The notes beneath the pieces were generated by a model. The model had not been told where the DNA came from, ran no database searches, and saw only the letters and a list, made by a program, of their open reading frames with translations. DNA of 8,901 bases, taken from NCBI GenBank assembly GCA_040880365.1, contig JBBDIO010000016.1:1-8901 (forward strand), read 5' to 3'. The DNA comes from JBBDIO01 sp040880365. Its GTDB lineage: Bacteria; Chloroflexota; Anaerolineae; Caldilineales; Caldilineaceae. Below, piece after piece: positions 1 to 6,123 of the stretch. The position numbers and the translations under genes were made by a program. How positions within the stretch are numbered: position 1 is the first letter of the stretch; each line of letters starts with the position of its first letter.

Positions 1-1201
1 TATTGGTCACAAAACGCAGGTTCAGCGGCTCGCCATCGCGGGCGCGCATACCATCGTCGCCCAGCACCCAGCCTGCTTCATCCAGCAACTGCGCGGCCAT
101 TTCGGGGTCATAGGGCAGAGGCGGGACATCGTCGTTGGCATAGGGGCTGAGGTCCCACGGCGACGCGGGCGTATTGGTCAGCCCCAGCAGCAGATCCTGG
201 TTGATCTGGTCGCGGTTGAAGCCATAGGCGAGCGCGCGGCGCACGTTCGCATCCTGCAACGCGGGGTGTCCATCTTCGCCGACATTGAAGAAGATGCCTT
301 CCATGAAACCCGACGGCGTAGATACCACATCCAGCGTGCCCAGGGCTTCCAGTTCGGGCACATCGGAGAAGGCGATAAAGACGCCGATATCGGAATCACC
401 GGCTTTGATGGCCGCAACCTGAGCGGCATCGTCGGGCGTGATGCGTACAAAGATGCGCTCGATGCCTGCTGTGTCCCAGTGATTTTCGTTGCGGGTAAAG
501 AGCAGGTGGCTGCCCGATTCCCATTCGCTGAAGACATAGGGGCCGATGCCGACGGACGGGGCGCGGTTCCATTCGGCACCGTCGAGCGTGCCGGCTTCTT
601 CCAAAACGGGTTCCAGCACATGGCGGGGCAGCACAAAATCAAAGACGGCCGAAAGCCACGGCGCAAACGGTTCGCTGAAGGTGATGACGAGCGTGTGATC
701 GTCTTCGGCGGTCAGGCTTTCGATCTGACCTTCGTAGGGGGCGCGGGTCATGACCGAATTGCGCTCATCCAGAATCATCTCATAGGTAAAGACAAAATCG
801 TCGGCTGTCAGCGGCTCGCCATCGGACCAGACCGCATCCTCGCGCAGGTGCACAGTGATGACGCGCCCGTCTTCGCTGATGCCGCCATTTTCGCTGGTGG
901 GAATTTCGCGCGCCAGCTGGGGCACCGGTTCCAGGTTGTCATCGAAATTCCACAGGCCCAGCAACCAGAGGTCGTTGAGAATTGCGCTGAACCACATGGT
1001 GGTATAGATGGGGTTCAGGCTGTCGGGTTCCTGGACAAAGGTGATGGTCGCCAGCGATGACTCTGTGGCGGCTGGGGAATCGTCGCCTGCGGGCGCGGCA
1101 GTATCGGGCGCGGCCGCCGGGGCACATGCACCTAGGGCCAAAACCAGAATTAGCCCAAAGAACAGCGCGCGCGTGGGCCGTAGGTGGGAAGATCTGAGCA
1201 T
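1..1201 (-). CDS. ABC transporter substrate-binding lipoprotein, family 5 (partial, C-terminus off the window)
   Basis: This is the extracytoplasmic solute receptor of an ABC importer of the peptide/nickel/oligosaccharide class (SBP family 5). The frame is open from ATG 1201 to the left edge, giving 400 residues. Residues 1-26 form a lipoprotein signal: basic start, hydrophobic core FFGLILVLALG, then the lipobox LGAC with Cys26 as lipid anchor. A short Ala/Pro/Asp linker follows. Family signatures are then visible: EPDSLNPIYTT near residue 58, LREDAVWSDGEPLTADDFVFTYEM near 120-143, and a late ANVRRALAYGFNRDQIN block. The start is fixed by a strong AAGGAG ribosome site 8 nt upstream. Full family members have about 500-600 residues, so roughly the last quarter is missing. 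Permease and ATPase genes would be expected further left. Members of this family bind peptides or, in several thermophiles, oligosaccharides; the GH2 gene nearby favours a sugar ligand, but only by context. The family call is firm; the ligand is unknown. Confidence 0.93.
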   Translation of the reverse strand, partial: MLRSSHLRPTRALFFGLILVLALGACAPAAAPDTAAPAGDDSPAATESSLATITFVQEPDSLNPIYTTMWFSAILNDLWLLGLWNFDDNLEPVPQLAREIPTSENGGISEDGRVITVHLREDAVWSDGEPLTADDFVFTYEMILDERNSVMTRAPYEGQIESLTAEDDHTLVITFSEPFAPWLSAVFDFVLPRHVLEPVLEEAGTLDGAEWNRAPSVGIGPYVFSEWESGSHLLFTRNENHWDTAGIERIFVRITPDDAAQVAAIKAGDSDIGVFIAFSDVPELEALGTLDVVSTPSGFMEGIFFNVGEDGHPALQDANVRRALAYGFNRDQINQDLLLGLTNTPASPWDLSPYANDDVPPLPYDPEMAAQLLDEAGWVLGDDGMRARDGEPLNLRFVTN

Positions 1202-1209
1202 GGCAGAAA

Positions 1210-1215
1210 CTCCTT
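1210..1215 (-). promoter_or_regulatory. Shine-Dalgarno site of the substrate-binding lipoprotein gene
   Basis: On the minus strand the sequence reads AAGGAG, ending 8 nt before ATG 1201. The match to the anti-Shine-Dalgarno sequence is good and the spacing ideal. It decides the start codon, together with the lipoprotein signal that follows directly. Confidence 0.85.
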
Positions 1216-1317
1216 GATTGTGTATTTGAATGAAAGGCGTAATTGACTGATGCTGTATTTGAAATGCGTGCGCGACAGTGTGGTTAAGATAGAAGGTAAT
1301 CAACCTTAAAATTAACA

Positions 1318-1346
1318 GACATTGTACCAAAAGCCGCGACAATGTC
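1318..1346. promoter_or_regulatory. Inverted repeat overlapping the -35 and -10 boxes (candidate operator)
   Basis: GACATTGT at 1318-1325 and ACAATGTC at 1339-1346 form a perfect 8-bp inverted repeat with 13 nt between the arms. Arm centres are 21 bp apart, two helical turns, as expected for a dimeric regulator on one DNA face. One arm covers most of the -10 box and the other most of the -35 box, so a bound protein would block RNA polymerase. A weak intrinsic terminator for the upstream minus-strand operon is an alternative, but there is no good T-run after it. Confidence 0.4.
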
Positions 1347-1348
1347 GA
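1321..1348 (-). promoter_or_regulatory. Candidate sigma70 promoter for the lipoprotein gene
   Basis: Minus-strand -35 box TCGACA (1348-1343; 5 of 6 consensus bases) and -10 box TACAAT (1326-1321; 5 of 6) are separated by 16 nt. Transcription would start near 1314, leaving a 5' leader of about 113 nt before ATG 1201. The region is AT-richer than the flanking genes. No other pair of boxes in 1202-1401 scores as well by eye. This is a prediction from sequence only. Confidence 0.5.
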
Positions 1349-1357
1349 AACGCGTTT
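1348..1357. promoter_or_regulatory. AAACGCGTTT perfect palindrome next to the -35 box
   Basis: A perfect 10-bp palindrome lies directly upstream (minus sense) of the candidate -35 box. Short AT-flanked palindromes with CG cores are typical of operators of sugar-responsive LacI-family regulators, although those usually centre on CG and this one centres on GC. No regulator gene is visible in the window. It could be a second half of the regulatory site formed by the adjacent inverted repeat. Confidence 0.3.
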
Positions 1358-1359
1358 TT

Positions 1360-1374
1360 TGTGCCGAGGGCACA
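1360..1374. other. Small stem-loop 27 nt after the ANKH-like gene
   Basis: TGTGCC-GAG-GGCACA is a perfect 6-bp stem with a 3-nt loop. It lies just downstream of the TGA of the ANKH-like gene and could form the 3' end structure of the GH2-ANKH transcript. On the minus strand it is followed by A residues rather than T residues, so it is not a canonical intrinsic terminator; the T-run lies on the other strand and side. Confidence 0.3.
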
Positions 1375-1401
1375 CTGTGAAGGGGATGCGTGTGGGTGAT
1401 G

Positions 1402-2787
1402 TCAGGTGTGGGGAGTGGGCTGGGCTTTGGTGAATGCCAGGGGGCGGCGGCCATAGAGTCCCCACCAGACGGTGAGCGTTTCGACGGCAAAGCCCGCCAG
1501 CAGGGCGCTGATGCCCAGGGTCGCGCCTTCGATGCCCAGCAGCGGCAGGCTCAGCAAGGCCAGCAGGATCGCAAGAATGCGCGCGGGGCCGCTGGGCGCG
1601 AGTGCGGTGGTGCGGCGATGGTAGAGGGCCTGCCCGTGGAGATAGGCGCGGGCGGTGACGATGAACGAAAAGGCGGCGAAGATCATCATGGGCGTGCGCG
1701 CCAGCTCGACCAGGCGCGGCGGCAGACCAATCAGATCGCCCAGAATATAGGCGCGCAGCGGCGTCCAGAACAGGCCGACCATCATGAGCAGCGAAACGCC
1801 GCCGCAGATGAGCGTGAACCGTGGGATCCGGGCTTGTGCGCCGGCATCTTCGCGAAAGGCCGAAGGCAGATTGCGCAGTTCGTTGAGCCAGCCATAGGGG
1901 ATGCGCCCCAGCGTATAGGCGACTGCCAAAACCGCCAGCGCGGCGGTCGCGTCTTCGCTGCGCGAGACAAAGACGTTGATAAGCGGGCGGCTGAATTCCT
2001 GCACCAGCATGATGAGCGCGAGCGGCCAGAAGAAGCGCACAATATCGCCCAGGCTCAGGCGGGTATTGGGCAGGCCGGTGCTGGGCAGGGGCGCAGGGCT
2101 GGCGCTGAGCCGGGGCGCTTTGGGCAAAACCGGACCCGGTATGCGTCCGGTGAGTCGCCCGGCATAGCGGCGACAGCCCCAGAGCATGAGCGAAAGCTCG
2201 ACCAGAATGCCGGTGTAGATCACCAGAATCGGCAGCAGAATGGGCACACGTTGCACCACGGGCAGGGGTAGCATAATAAAAACGGTGATGATGCTCACCG
2301 TGAGGTTGCTGAGCGTGGCATAGCTCACAAACGCGGTGCGGCGCACGCGCAACAACAGCCCCGTGTGAAAGAGCGCCAAACCTTTGATAATGGGATAGGG
2401 CATGAACCAGAAAATCGCAGTGCGCACGGCATCGCCCAATGTGGCATCAATGCCGTGCAGCCCCTCGACCACGACAAAGCTCAGAGGCGTGAGCGCCAGC
2501 ACTGCCAGCCCGCCGCTGAGCAGCGCGCCAAAGCCCGCCACAAAGCCGCGCACTTTGCCAAACGCGGCCGGCCCATCGACCAATACCAGCCCCATCTCTT
2601 TGGATTGCGCGAGGGGGCCGGTGAGAAAGAGCACCAGCCCCCAGGCCAGCCCAAACGCGGCCAGGGTTTCGGTTGCCTGGGGCACGCGCGCCATGCCGCC
2701 GTTGAGCACCTGGCTGCCCAACTCGAACACAATCGCCGTGATTGCCAGGGGCAGAATAAAACGGCCAAAGCGTGTATAGTGTGCCAC
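1402..2787 (-). CDS. ANKH-like (progressive ankylosis family) membrane transporter, MOP superfamily
   Basis: A 461-residue polytopic membrane protein with about 10-12 hydrophobic segments. Compared with human ANKH (492 residues, recalled from memory), similarity runs along the whole length: RFILPLAITAIVFELGSQVLN (9-29), GLAWGLVLFLTGP (46-58), PILLPILVIYTGILVE (182-197), FFWPLALIMLVQEFSRPLIN (252-271), RIPYGWLNELR (295-305), FTLICGGVSLLMMVGLFWTP (324-343), LAPSGPARI (396-404) and GIEGATLGISALLAGF (418-433). Vertebrate ANKH promotes release of pyrophosphate, ATP and citrate from cells; the bacterial substrate is unknown. The two halves are joined by a Pro-rich loop at about 211-245. The start is GTG 2787: an in-frame TAG lies two codons upstream and ANKH-like sequence begins by residue 9. 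It follows the GH2 stop by 3 nt, with no clear Shine-Dalgarno site, so it is probably translationally coupled. A generic MATE or flippase relative is the alternative, but the motif match is specific to ANKH. Confidence 0.88.
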   Translation of the reverse strand: MAHYTRFGRFILPLAITAIVFELGSQVLNGGMARVPQATETLAAFGLAWGLVLFLTGPLAQSKEMGLVLVDGPAAFGKVRGFVAGFGALLSGGLAVLALTPLSFVVVEGLHGIDATLGDAVRTAIFWFMPYPIIKGLALFHTGLLLRVRRTAFVSYATLSNLTVSIITVFIMLPLPVVQRVPILLPILVIYTGILVELSLMLWGCRRYAGRLTGRIPGPVLPKAPRLSASPAPLPSTGLPNTRLSLGDIVRFFWPLALIMLVQEFSRPLINVFVSRSEDATAALAVLAVAYTLGRIPYGWLNELRNLPSAFREDAGAQARIPRFTLICGGVSLLMMVGLFWTPLRAYILGDLIGLPPRLVELARTPMMIFAAFSFIVTARAYLHGQALYHRRTTALAPSGPARILAILLALLSLPLLGIEGATLGISALLAGFAVETLTVWWGLYGRRPLAFTKAQPTPHT

Positions 2788-2790
2788 TGC

Positions 2791-4797
2791 CTAGCGCGTC
2801 CCGGTTTCTGAGTCAGCGTCTGCTGTGCCGGATTCTGCTGTGTCGGATTCAGCTGTATCAGTTTCGATTGCCGCGGCGCGCATCTGCGCGGCGCGGATGC
2901 GCGCCATATCAAACTTGCGGCTGCGGTCGAAGCCATAGATGCCGTTCTGTTCCTGATAGACATCGGTGAGCTGGGTGTAGCAATAGCCGAACATGGCAGG
3001 GTCTTCGAGCAGGATGGCGCAGAGTTGCTCGAAGCGGGTGTAGAACTCTTCGATGCTGGTGGGGCGTGCGCCATAGCCCCAGGAATCGTCGCCGGGTTTG
3101 GCCGCGGGGTTCCACCAGATACCGCCAAATTCGCTGACAAAATAGGGTTGCCCGCGATAGGGCACAGACCACTGTTCATCGGCATATTCATTGTTCGGCC
3201 CCACGCGCGGGCCGTTGTAGTGGGGCACGCCCGCGCCGGTTTGGGCGTGGTTGGCGCGGAAGGTTGCCGGGTCCTGGGCATAATCGTGGCTGTCGTAGAC
3301 ATCGCTTTCGGTCACGCGATGGCTATAGCCCGAAACATCCAGCACGGGGCGGGTGCTGTCCATAGCTTTGGTCGCCAGAAACATGCCGCGGGTCACATCA
3401 TCCAGATTGGTGATGCGGTCGGAGAGGGGTTGCCACGTTTCGTTGAGTGGACACCAGCCCACAATCGACGGGTGGTTGTAATCGCGGGCCAGCACTTCCA
3501 GCCACTGGGTAATATAGGTTGCGCCCGGCTGCTGGTGGTCGTGGCGCGGACCCTGCCCCCGGCAGCCCCAATCGCCAAATTCGCCCCACACCAGATAGCC
3601 CAGGCGGTCGGCATGATAGAGAAAGCGTTCTTCGAAGACCTTTTGGTGCAGGCGCGCGCCGTTGAAGCCCGCCGCCAGACTCAGTTCAATATCTTCTATC
3701 AATGCGGCATCGCTGGGCGCGGTCATAATGCCGTCGGCATAGTAGCCCTGATCCAGCACCAACCGCTGAAAGATGGGCGTGCCGTTGATTAGAATCTTTT
3801 TGCCATCGAATGTAATGCTGCGCAGCCCGGCATAGCTGGTGGCCTGATCCAGCGTCTGGCCTGCTGCATCCAGCAAGGTGAACTCCAGATCATAGAGAAA
3901 CGGCGCGCCCGGCGACCAATGCTGCACCTGGTCGGCGGGGATGGCAAGGGTGAGTTGGGGCGCAAAGTCGGCGACGGGCGTTTCGGCCTGGGCAATTTCT
4001 GTGCGCGCTTCTGCGTCCGGTGCTGCATGGAGGCTGCTTTGCGCGGCAAAAAGCCGTACGCGCAGACGCTGCCCCGGCTGCGCGCCCACCAGCGGCTGCA
4101 CAATGTGAAACGCACCCGCCGCCAGATCGGGGGTGATGCGCGGGCGTTCCAACGCGGTGTGGGACACGGGTTCCAGCCAGACGCTTTGCCAGATGCCCGT
4201 AGTGCGCAGATAAATCGCCCCGCGCGGGCCGAAGGTCTGGGCCTGTTTGCCGCGCGGCTGGGGTGGGCGATGGTCGTCGCGCGCCCGCACCACAATAGTC
4301 AGAGTCTCTCCCGCCTGTGTATTCGCTATGTCGCCCAGATCGCAGGTGAAGGGCGAAAATCCACCCCGATGGCGGCCCACTTCCTCGCCGTTGACCCAGA
4401 CGGTGGCGTCGTAGTCTACGGCCTGAAAGTGGAGCAGGATGCGCCTGCCGGCCCAGGCTGCGGGCACGTCTACGGTGCGCCGATACCAGACGGCATTGAG
4501 AAAATCCTGGTTGTCGATGCCTGAAAGCGGCGATTCGGGGCAGAAGGGCACTTGAATGGTGCCGGTCAGCGGACGCTCGCGCAGGCCGCGTTCCAGTCCG
4601 CTGTCGCCCGCGTCAATTTCAAATTGCCACGCGCCATTGAGACACAGCCAATCGGGGCGGACAAACTGGGGGCGCGGATATTCGGCGCGCGGCATGGCTG
4701 TGTTTGATGGGGCAGGTGTAGGCGTGGCGGATGTAAGCGTGGCGGATGTAGGCGTGGCGGATGTAAGCGTGGCGGATGTAGGCGTGGCGGGCATCAT
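2791..4797 (-). CDS. Glycoside hydrolase family 2 (beta-galactosidase/beta-glucuronidase type)
   Basis: A retaining exo-glycosidase of family GH2, 668 residues. The order is: repeat-rich tail (1-34); N-terminal jelly-roll sugar-binding domain (about 40-210, with WLCLNGAW, WYRRTVDVP and DYDATVWVNGEEVGRHRGGF); Ig-like domain (about 215-325); TIM barrel (about 330-640). The expected acid/base is Glu453 in PLNETW and the nucleophile Glu556 in FVSEFGG; both are present, so it should be active. No signal peptide is visible, suggesting a cytoplasmic enzyme acting on imported oligosaccharides; specificity cannot be read. ATG 4797 (directly followed by ATG 4794) has only a weak AGAAAG upstream. ATG 4695 (Met35) starts just before the conserved domain and is a real alternative, since residues 8-27 are a 5-codon repeat. 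The C-terminal 25 residues are also a repeat of acidic 5-residue units. The gene is followed after 3 nt by the ANKH-like gene. Confidence 0.92.
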   Translation of the reverse strand: MMPATPTSATLTSATPTSATLTSATPTPAPSNTAMPRAEYPRPQFVRPDWLCLNGAWQFEIDAGDSGLERGLRERPLTGTIQVPFCPESPLSGIDNQDFLNAVWYRRTVDVPAAWAGRRILLHFQAVDYDATVWVNGEEVGRHRGGFSPFTCDLGDIANTQAGETLTIVVRARDDHRPPQPRGKQAQTFGPRGAIYLRTTGIWQSVWLEPVSHTALERPRITPDLAAGAFHIVQPLVGAQPGQRLRVRLFAAQSSLHAAPDAEARTEIAQAETPVADFAPQLTLAIPADQVQHWSPGAPFLYDLEFTLLDAAGQTLDQATSYAGLRSITFDGKKILINGTPIFQRLVLDQGYYADGIMTAPSDAALIEDIELSLAAGFNGARLHQKVFEERFLYHADRLGYLVWGEFGDWGCRGQGPRHDHQQPGATYITQWLEVLARDYNHPSIVGWCPLNETWQPLSDRITNLDDVTRGMFLATKAMDSTRPVLDVSGYSHRVTESDVYDSHDYAQDPATFRANHAQTGAGVPHYNGPRVGPNNEYADEQWSVPYRGQPYFVSEFGGIWWNPAAKPGDDSWGYGARPTSIEEFYTRFEQLCAILLEDPAMFGYCYTQLTDVYQEQNGIYGFDRSRKFDMARIRAAQMRAAAIETDTAESDTAESGTADADSETGTR
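2816..2860 (-). repeat. Imperfect 15-bp repeats (3 copies) at the 3' end of the GH2 gene
   Basis: Three imperfect 15-bp units (2816-2830, 2831-2845, 2846-2860) are in frame and encode the acidic tail TDTAESDTAESGTADAD. The unit length equals that of the tandem repeat at the other end of the same gene. The tail lies beyond the barrel and is unlikely to affect catalysis. Confidence 0.6.
4718..4791 (-). repeat. 15-bp tandem repeat, about 5 copies, at the 5' end of the GH2 gene
   Basis: Units read gtaRgcgtggcggat on the plus strand, nearly perfect, with the fourth base alternating G, A, G, A, G. This makes a 30-bp higher-order repeat of 2.5 copies. In the GH2 frame it encodes SATPT and SATLT alternately, immediately after the initiator region. 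Because 15 is a multiple of 3, copy-number slippage keeps the frame. It is a microsatellite-like coding repeat or part of the untranslated leader if translation begins at Met35. Confidence 0.85.
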
Positions 4798-4874
4798 GGT
4801 TGCTTTCTAATGGTTGAACCGGGAGCGGCATGGGACCCCGGTGTCCGGTCGCCCACATGTAGGATCAGTTGCTG

Positions 4875-4883
4875 CTATGATAG
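4875..4883. promoter_or_regulatory. CTATGATAG palindrome, copy 1 (candidate operator)
   Basis: CTAT-G-ATAG is a perfect inverted repeat around a single base; here it extends to 11 bp as GCTATGATAGC (4874-4884). A second identical 9-bp copy lies 94 bp to the right in the same divergent intergenic region. Paired identical palindromes between divergent genes suggest a regulator-binding site. Confidence 0.35.
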
Positions 4884-4906
4884 CGTGTCGTGGGGATGTT
4901 TTCCAA
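4877..4906 (-). promoter_or_regulatory. Weak candidate promoter for the GH2-ANKH operon
   Basis: On the minus strand, TTGGAA (4906-4901; 4 of 6) and TATCAT (4882-4877; 5 of 6) lie 18 nt apart. This would start transcription near 4870, about 70 nt before ATG 4797. The -10 box sits inside one copy of the CTATGATAG palindrome, which would make that palindrome a plausible repressor site. No better pair is seen in 4798-4970. Confidence 0.3.
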
Positions 4907-4968
4907 GCCCGGCCCAATCCAAAAACCAGCTGCAAACCCGGCGTAAACCCTTTGACACCCCCCAGGGC

Positions 4969-4977
4969 CTATGATAG
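4969..4977. promoter_or_regulatory. CTATGATAG palindrome, copy 2 (candidate operator)
   Basis: Identical 9-bp palindrome to copy 1, 94 bp away (about nine helical turns). It contains TATGAT, which resembles a -10 box, and covers the first possible ATG (4971) of the plus-strand gene. A perfect TTGACA lies at 4952-4957, but only 12 nt from TATGAT, too short for a standard sigma70 promoter. Confidence 0.35.
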
Positions 4978-6089
4978 CCTACAGCAACCGCGGCAGTGGT
5001 ATCGTGCCGCGCGATTCTGCATCTGCACCCTGTGATTCAAACCGGATTATTCGCATGGATCCTGCGCATGGGATCCTACAGTGGAATGTCGTCTCTATGG
5101 ACGCTAGTCGCGAGTCTGTCATCGAAACCAATTCTGTCGCTCACCCCAATCCCCAGCCCGATTCTCAGTCTGTTGCCCAGCCCGGCCTCACCTCGCCCCT
5201 CGATAGTGCCGACCCCACGCAGTTGGCCCAGGGCCTGGGTCTCTATGTGATTCCCGTGGATCAGGTGGTGACCCACGAACGCTATAACGGCGAGCGGGTG
5301 CAGGGGCTGATGGCGCGCATTGCCGCCGAAGATCGGCTTATCAATCCGCCGGTAGTCGTCGCGTATGGGGGCCGCTATGTGGTGTTGGATGGCGCAACCC
5401 GCGTGACGGCATTTCGGCGGCTGGGCTATCCCCACATTATTGTGCAGGTGGTGGATCTGCATACGCACCGGGTGCGGCTGGATACGTGGCAACATACGGT
5501 CCACGGCGGCACGCCCGCCGATCTGCTTGCCATGCTGGGAAGCATTGAAGGCTTGCGCATTACACCCATGCCGGTTACCAAGCTATTGGGGCGCACGCCG
5601 GTGCGACCTGTCATCGGCTATTTGCTGACGCCCGGTGACCGCGGCTATTGGCTGGAAATGGACGCGACACAAATCGCAGAGGAACAGGATGGGGAACAGG
5701 ATCGCGAACCGGGCGGGGACGCGTGGCTAGCGCTCTTTAACCGGCTGGTGGATAGCTGCGGCGCGTGGGGACGCATCGAGCGCACGCTCTCTACAGATAT
5801 GGATGCGCTGGCGGCCCACTATCCCGATTTGGCGGGCCATTTTGTCTATCATGGGTTCGAGGCCCAAGAGGTGCTGGCCCTGGCCGCGTCGGGCCATACG
5901 GTGCCCGCCGGCATCACGCGCTTTGTGATTCCGGGGCGGATTCTGCGCCTCAATGCGCCGTTGGATCGCCTTCTGGCCGATGAACCGGCGGCCAGCAAAC
6001 GCGCCTGGCTCAACGATCTGGTCGCCGCCAAGATCGCCAATCGGCAAATGCGCTATTATGAAGAACCTGTGATTTTGCTGGACGAGTGA
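4971..6089 (+). CDS. ParB-fold protein resembling free serine kinase (SerK/SbnI-like)
   Basis: A 372-residue ParB/sulfiredoxin-fold protein. A ParB-like domain spans about 88-165: LYVIPVDQVVTHERYNGERV, LINPPVVVAYGGRYVVLDGATRVTAFRRLGY. Free serine kinases of this fold (SerK of Thermococcus, SbnI of Staphylococcus) phosphorylate L-serine to O-phosphoserine using ADP or ATP, with a catalytic Glu in a His-Glu motif and a Trp about 70 residues later. Here Glu103 in THE and Trp173 in DTW fit that spacing (70 residues; recalled as 72 in SerK). The C-terminal block HTVPAGITRFVIPGR to RYYEEPVILLDE (309-372) also resembles that family. An acidic insertion lies at about 232-249. Residues 1-85 are low-complexity and poorly conserved, so the true start may be ATG 5055 or ATG 5097; none has a strong ribosome site. 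Alternative: a ParB-type DNA-binding regulator. Family good, activity inferred. It converges on the LysM gene, ending 34 nt from it. Confidence 0.75.
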   Translation: MIAYSNRGSGIVPRDSASAPCDSNRIIRMDPAHGILQWNVVSMDASRESVIETNSVAHPNPQPDSQSVAQPGLTSPLDSADPTQLAQGLGLYVIPVDQVVTHERYNGERVQGLMARIAAEDRLINPPVVVAYGGRYVVLDGATRVTAFRRLGYPHIIVQVVDLHTHRVRLDTWQHTVHGGTPADLLAMLGSIEGLRITPMPVTKLLGRTPVRPVIGYLLTPGDRGYWLEMDATQIAEEQDGEQDREPGGDAWLALFNRLVDSCGAWGRIERTLSTDMDALAAHYPDLAGHFVYHGFEAQEVLALAASGHTVPAGITRFVIPGRILRLNAPLDRLLADEPAASKRAWLNDLVAAKIANRQMRYYEEPVILLDE

Positions 6090-6123
6090 GGCAGTAAAAA
6101 AGAAGTAAAGAGGTGATATGCGC

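Noticed and set aside
266..1060. 264-residue plus-strand open frame
   Set aside because: It is the antisense shadow of the substrate-binding lipoprotein gene, which has a lipobox, family motifs and a strong ribosome site; the plus-strand protein has no recognisable motif.
1390..2271. 293-residue plus-strand open frame rich in Gln, Arg and Gly
   Set aside because: Composition is typical of the reverse complement of a hydrophobic membrane-protein gene; the minus-strand ANKH-like protein explains the region.
3025..3792. 255-residue plus-strand open frame
   Set aside because: Antisense of the GH2 barrel, which carries both catalytic motifs on the minus strand.
4718..4791. Tandem repeats considered as a CRISPR array
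   Set aside because: Units are 15 bp without spacers and are coding; no cas gene is present.
4952..4975. Perfect TTGACA plus TATGAT as a promoter for the plus-strand gene
   Set aside because: The spacer is only 12 nt and the start point would fall beyond the first ATG; kept only as a note on the palindrome.
6090..6123. Bidirectional terminator between the convergent genes
   Set aside because: The 34-nt gap is A-rich but contains no stem that I can find.
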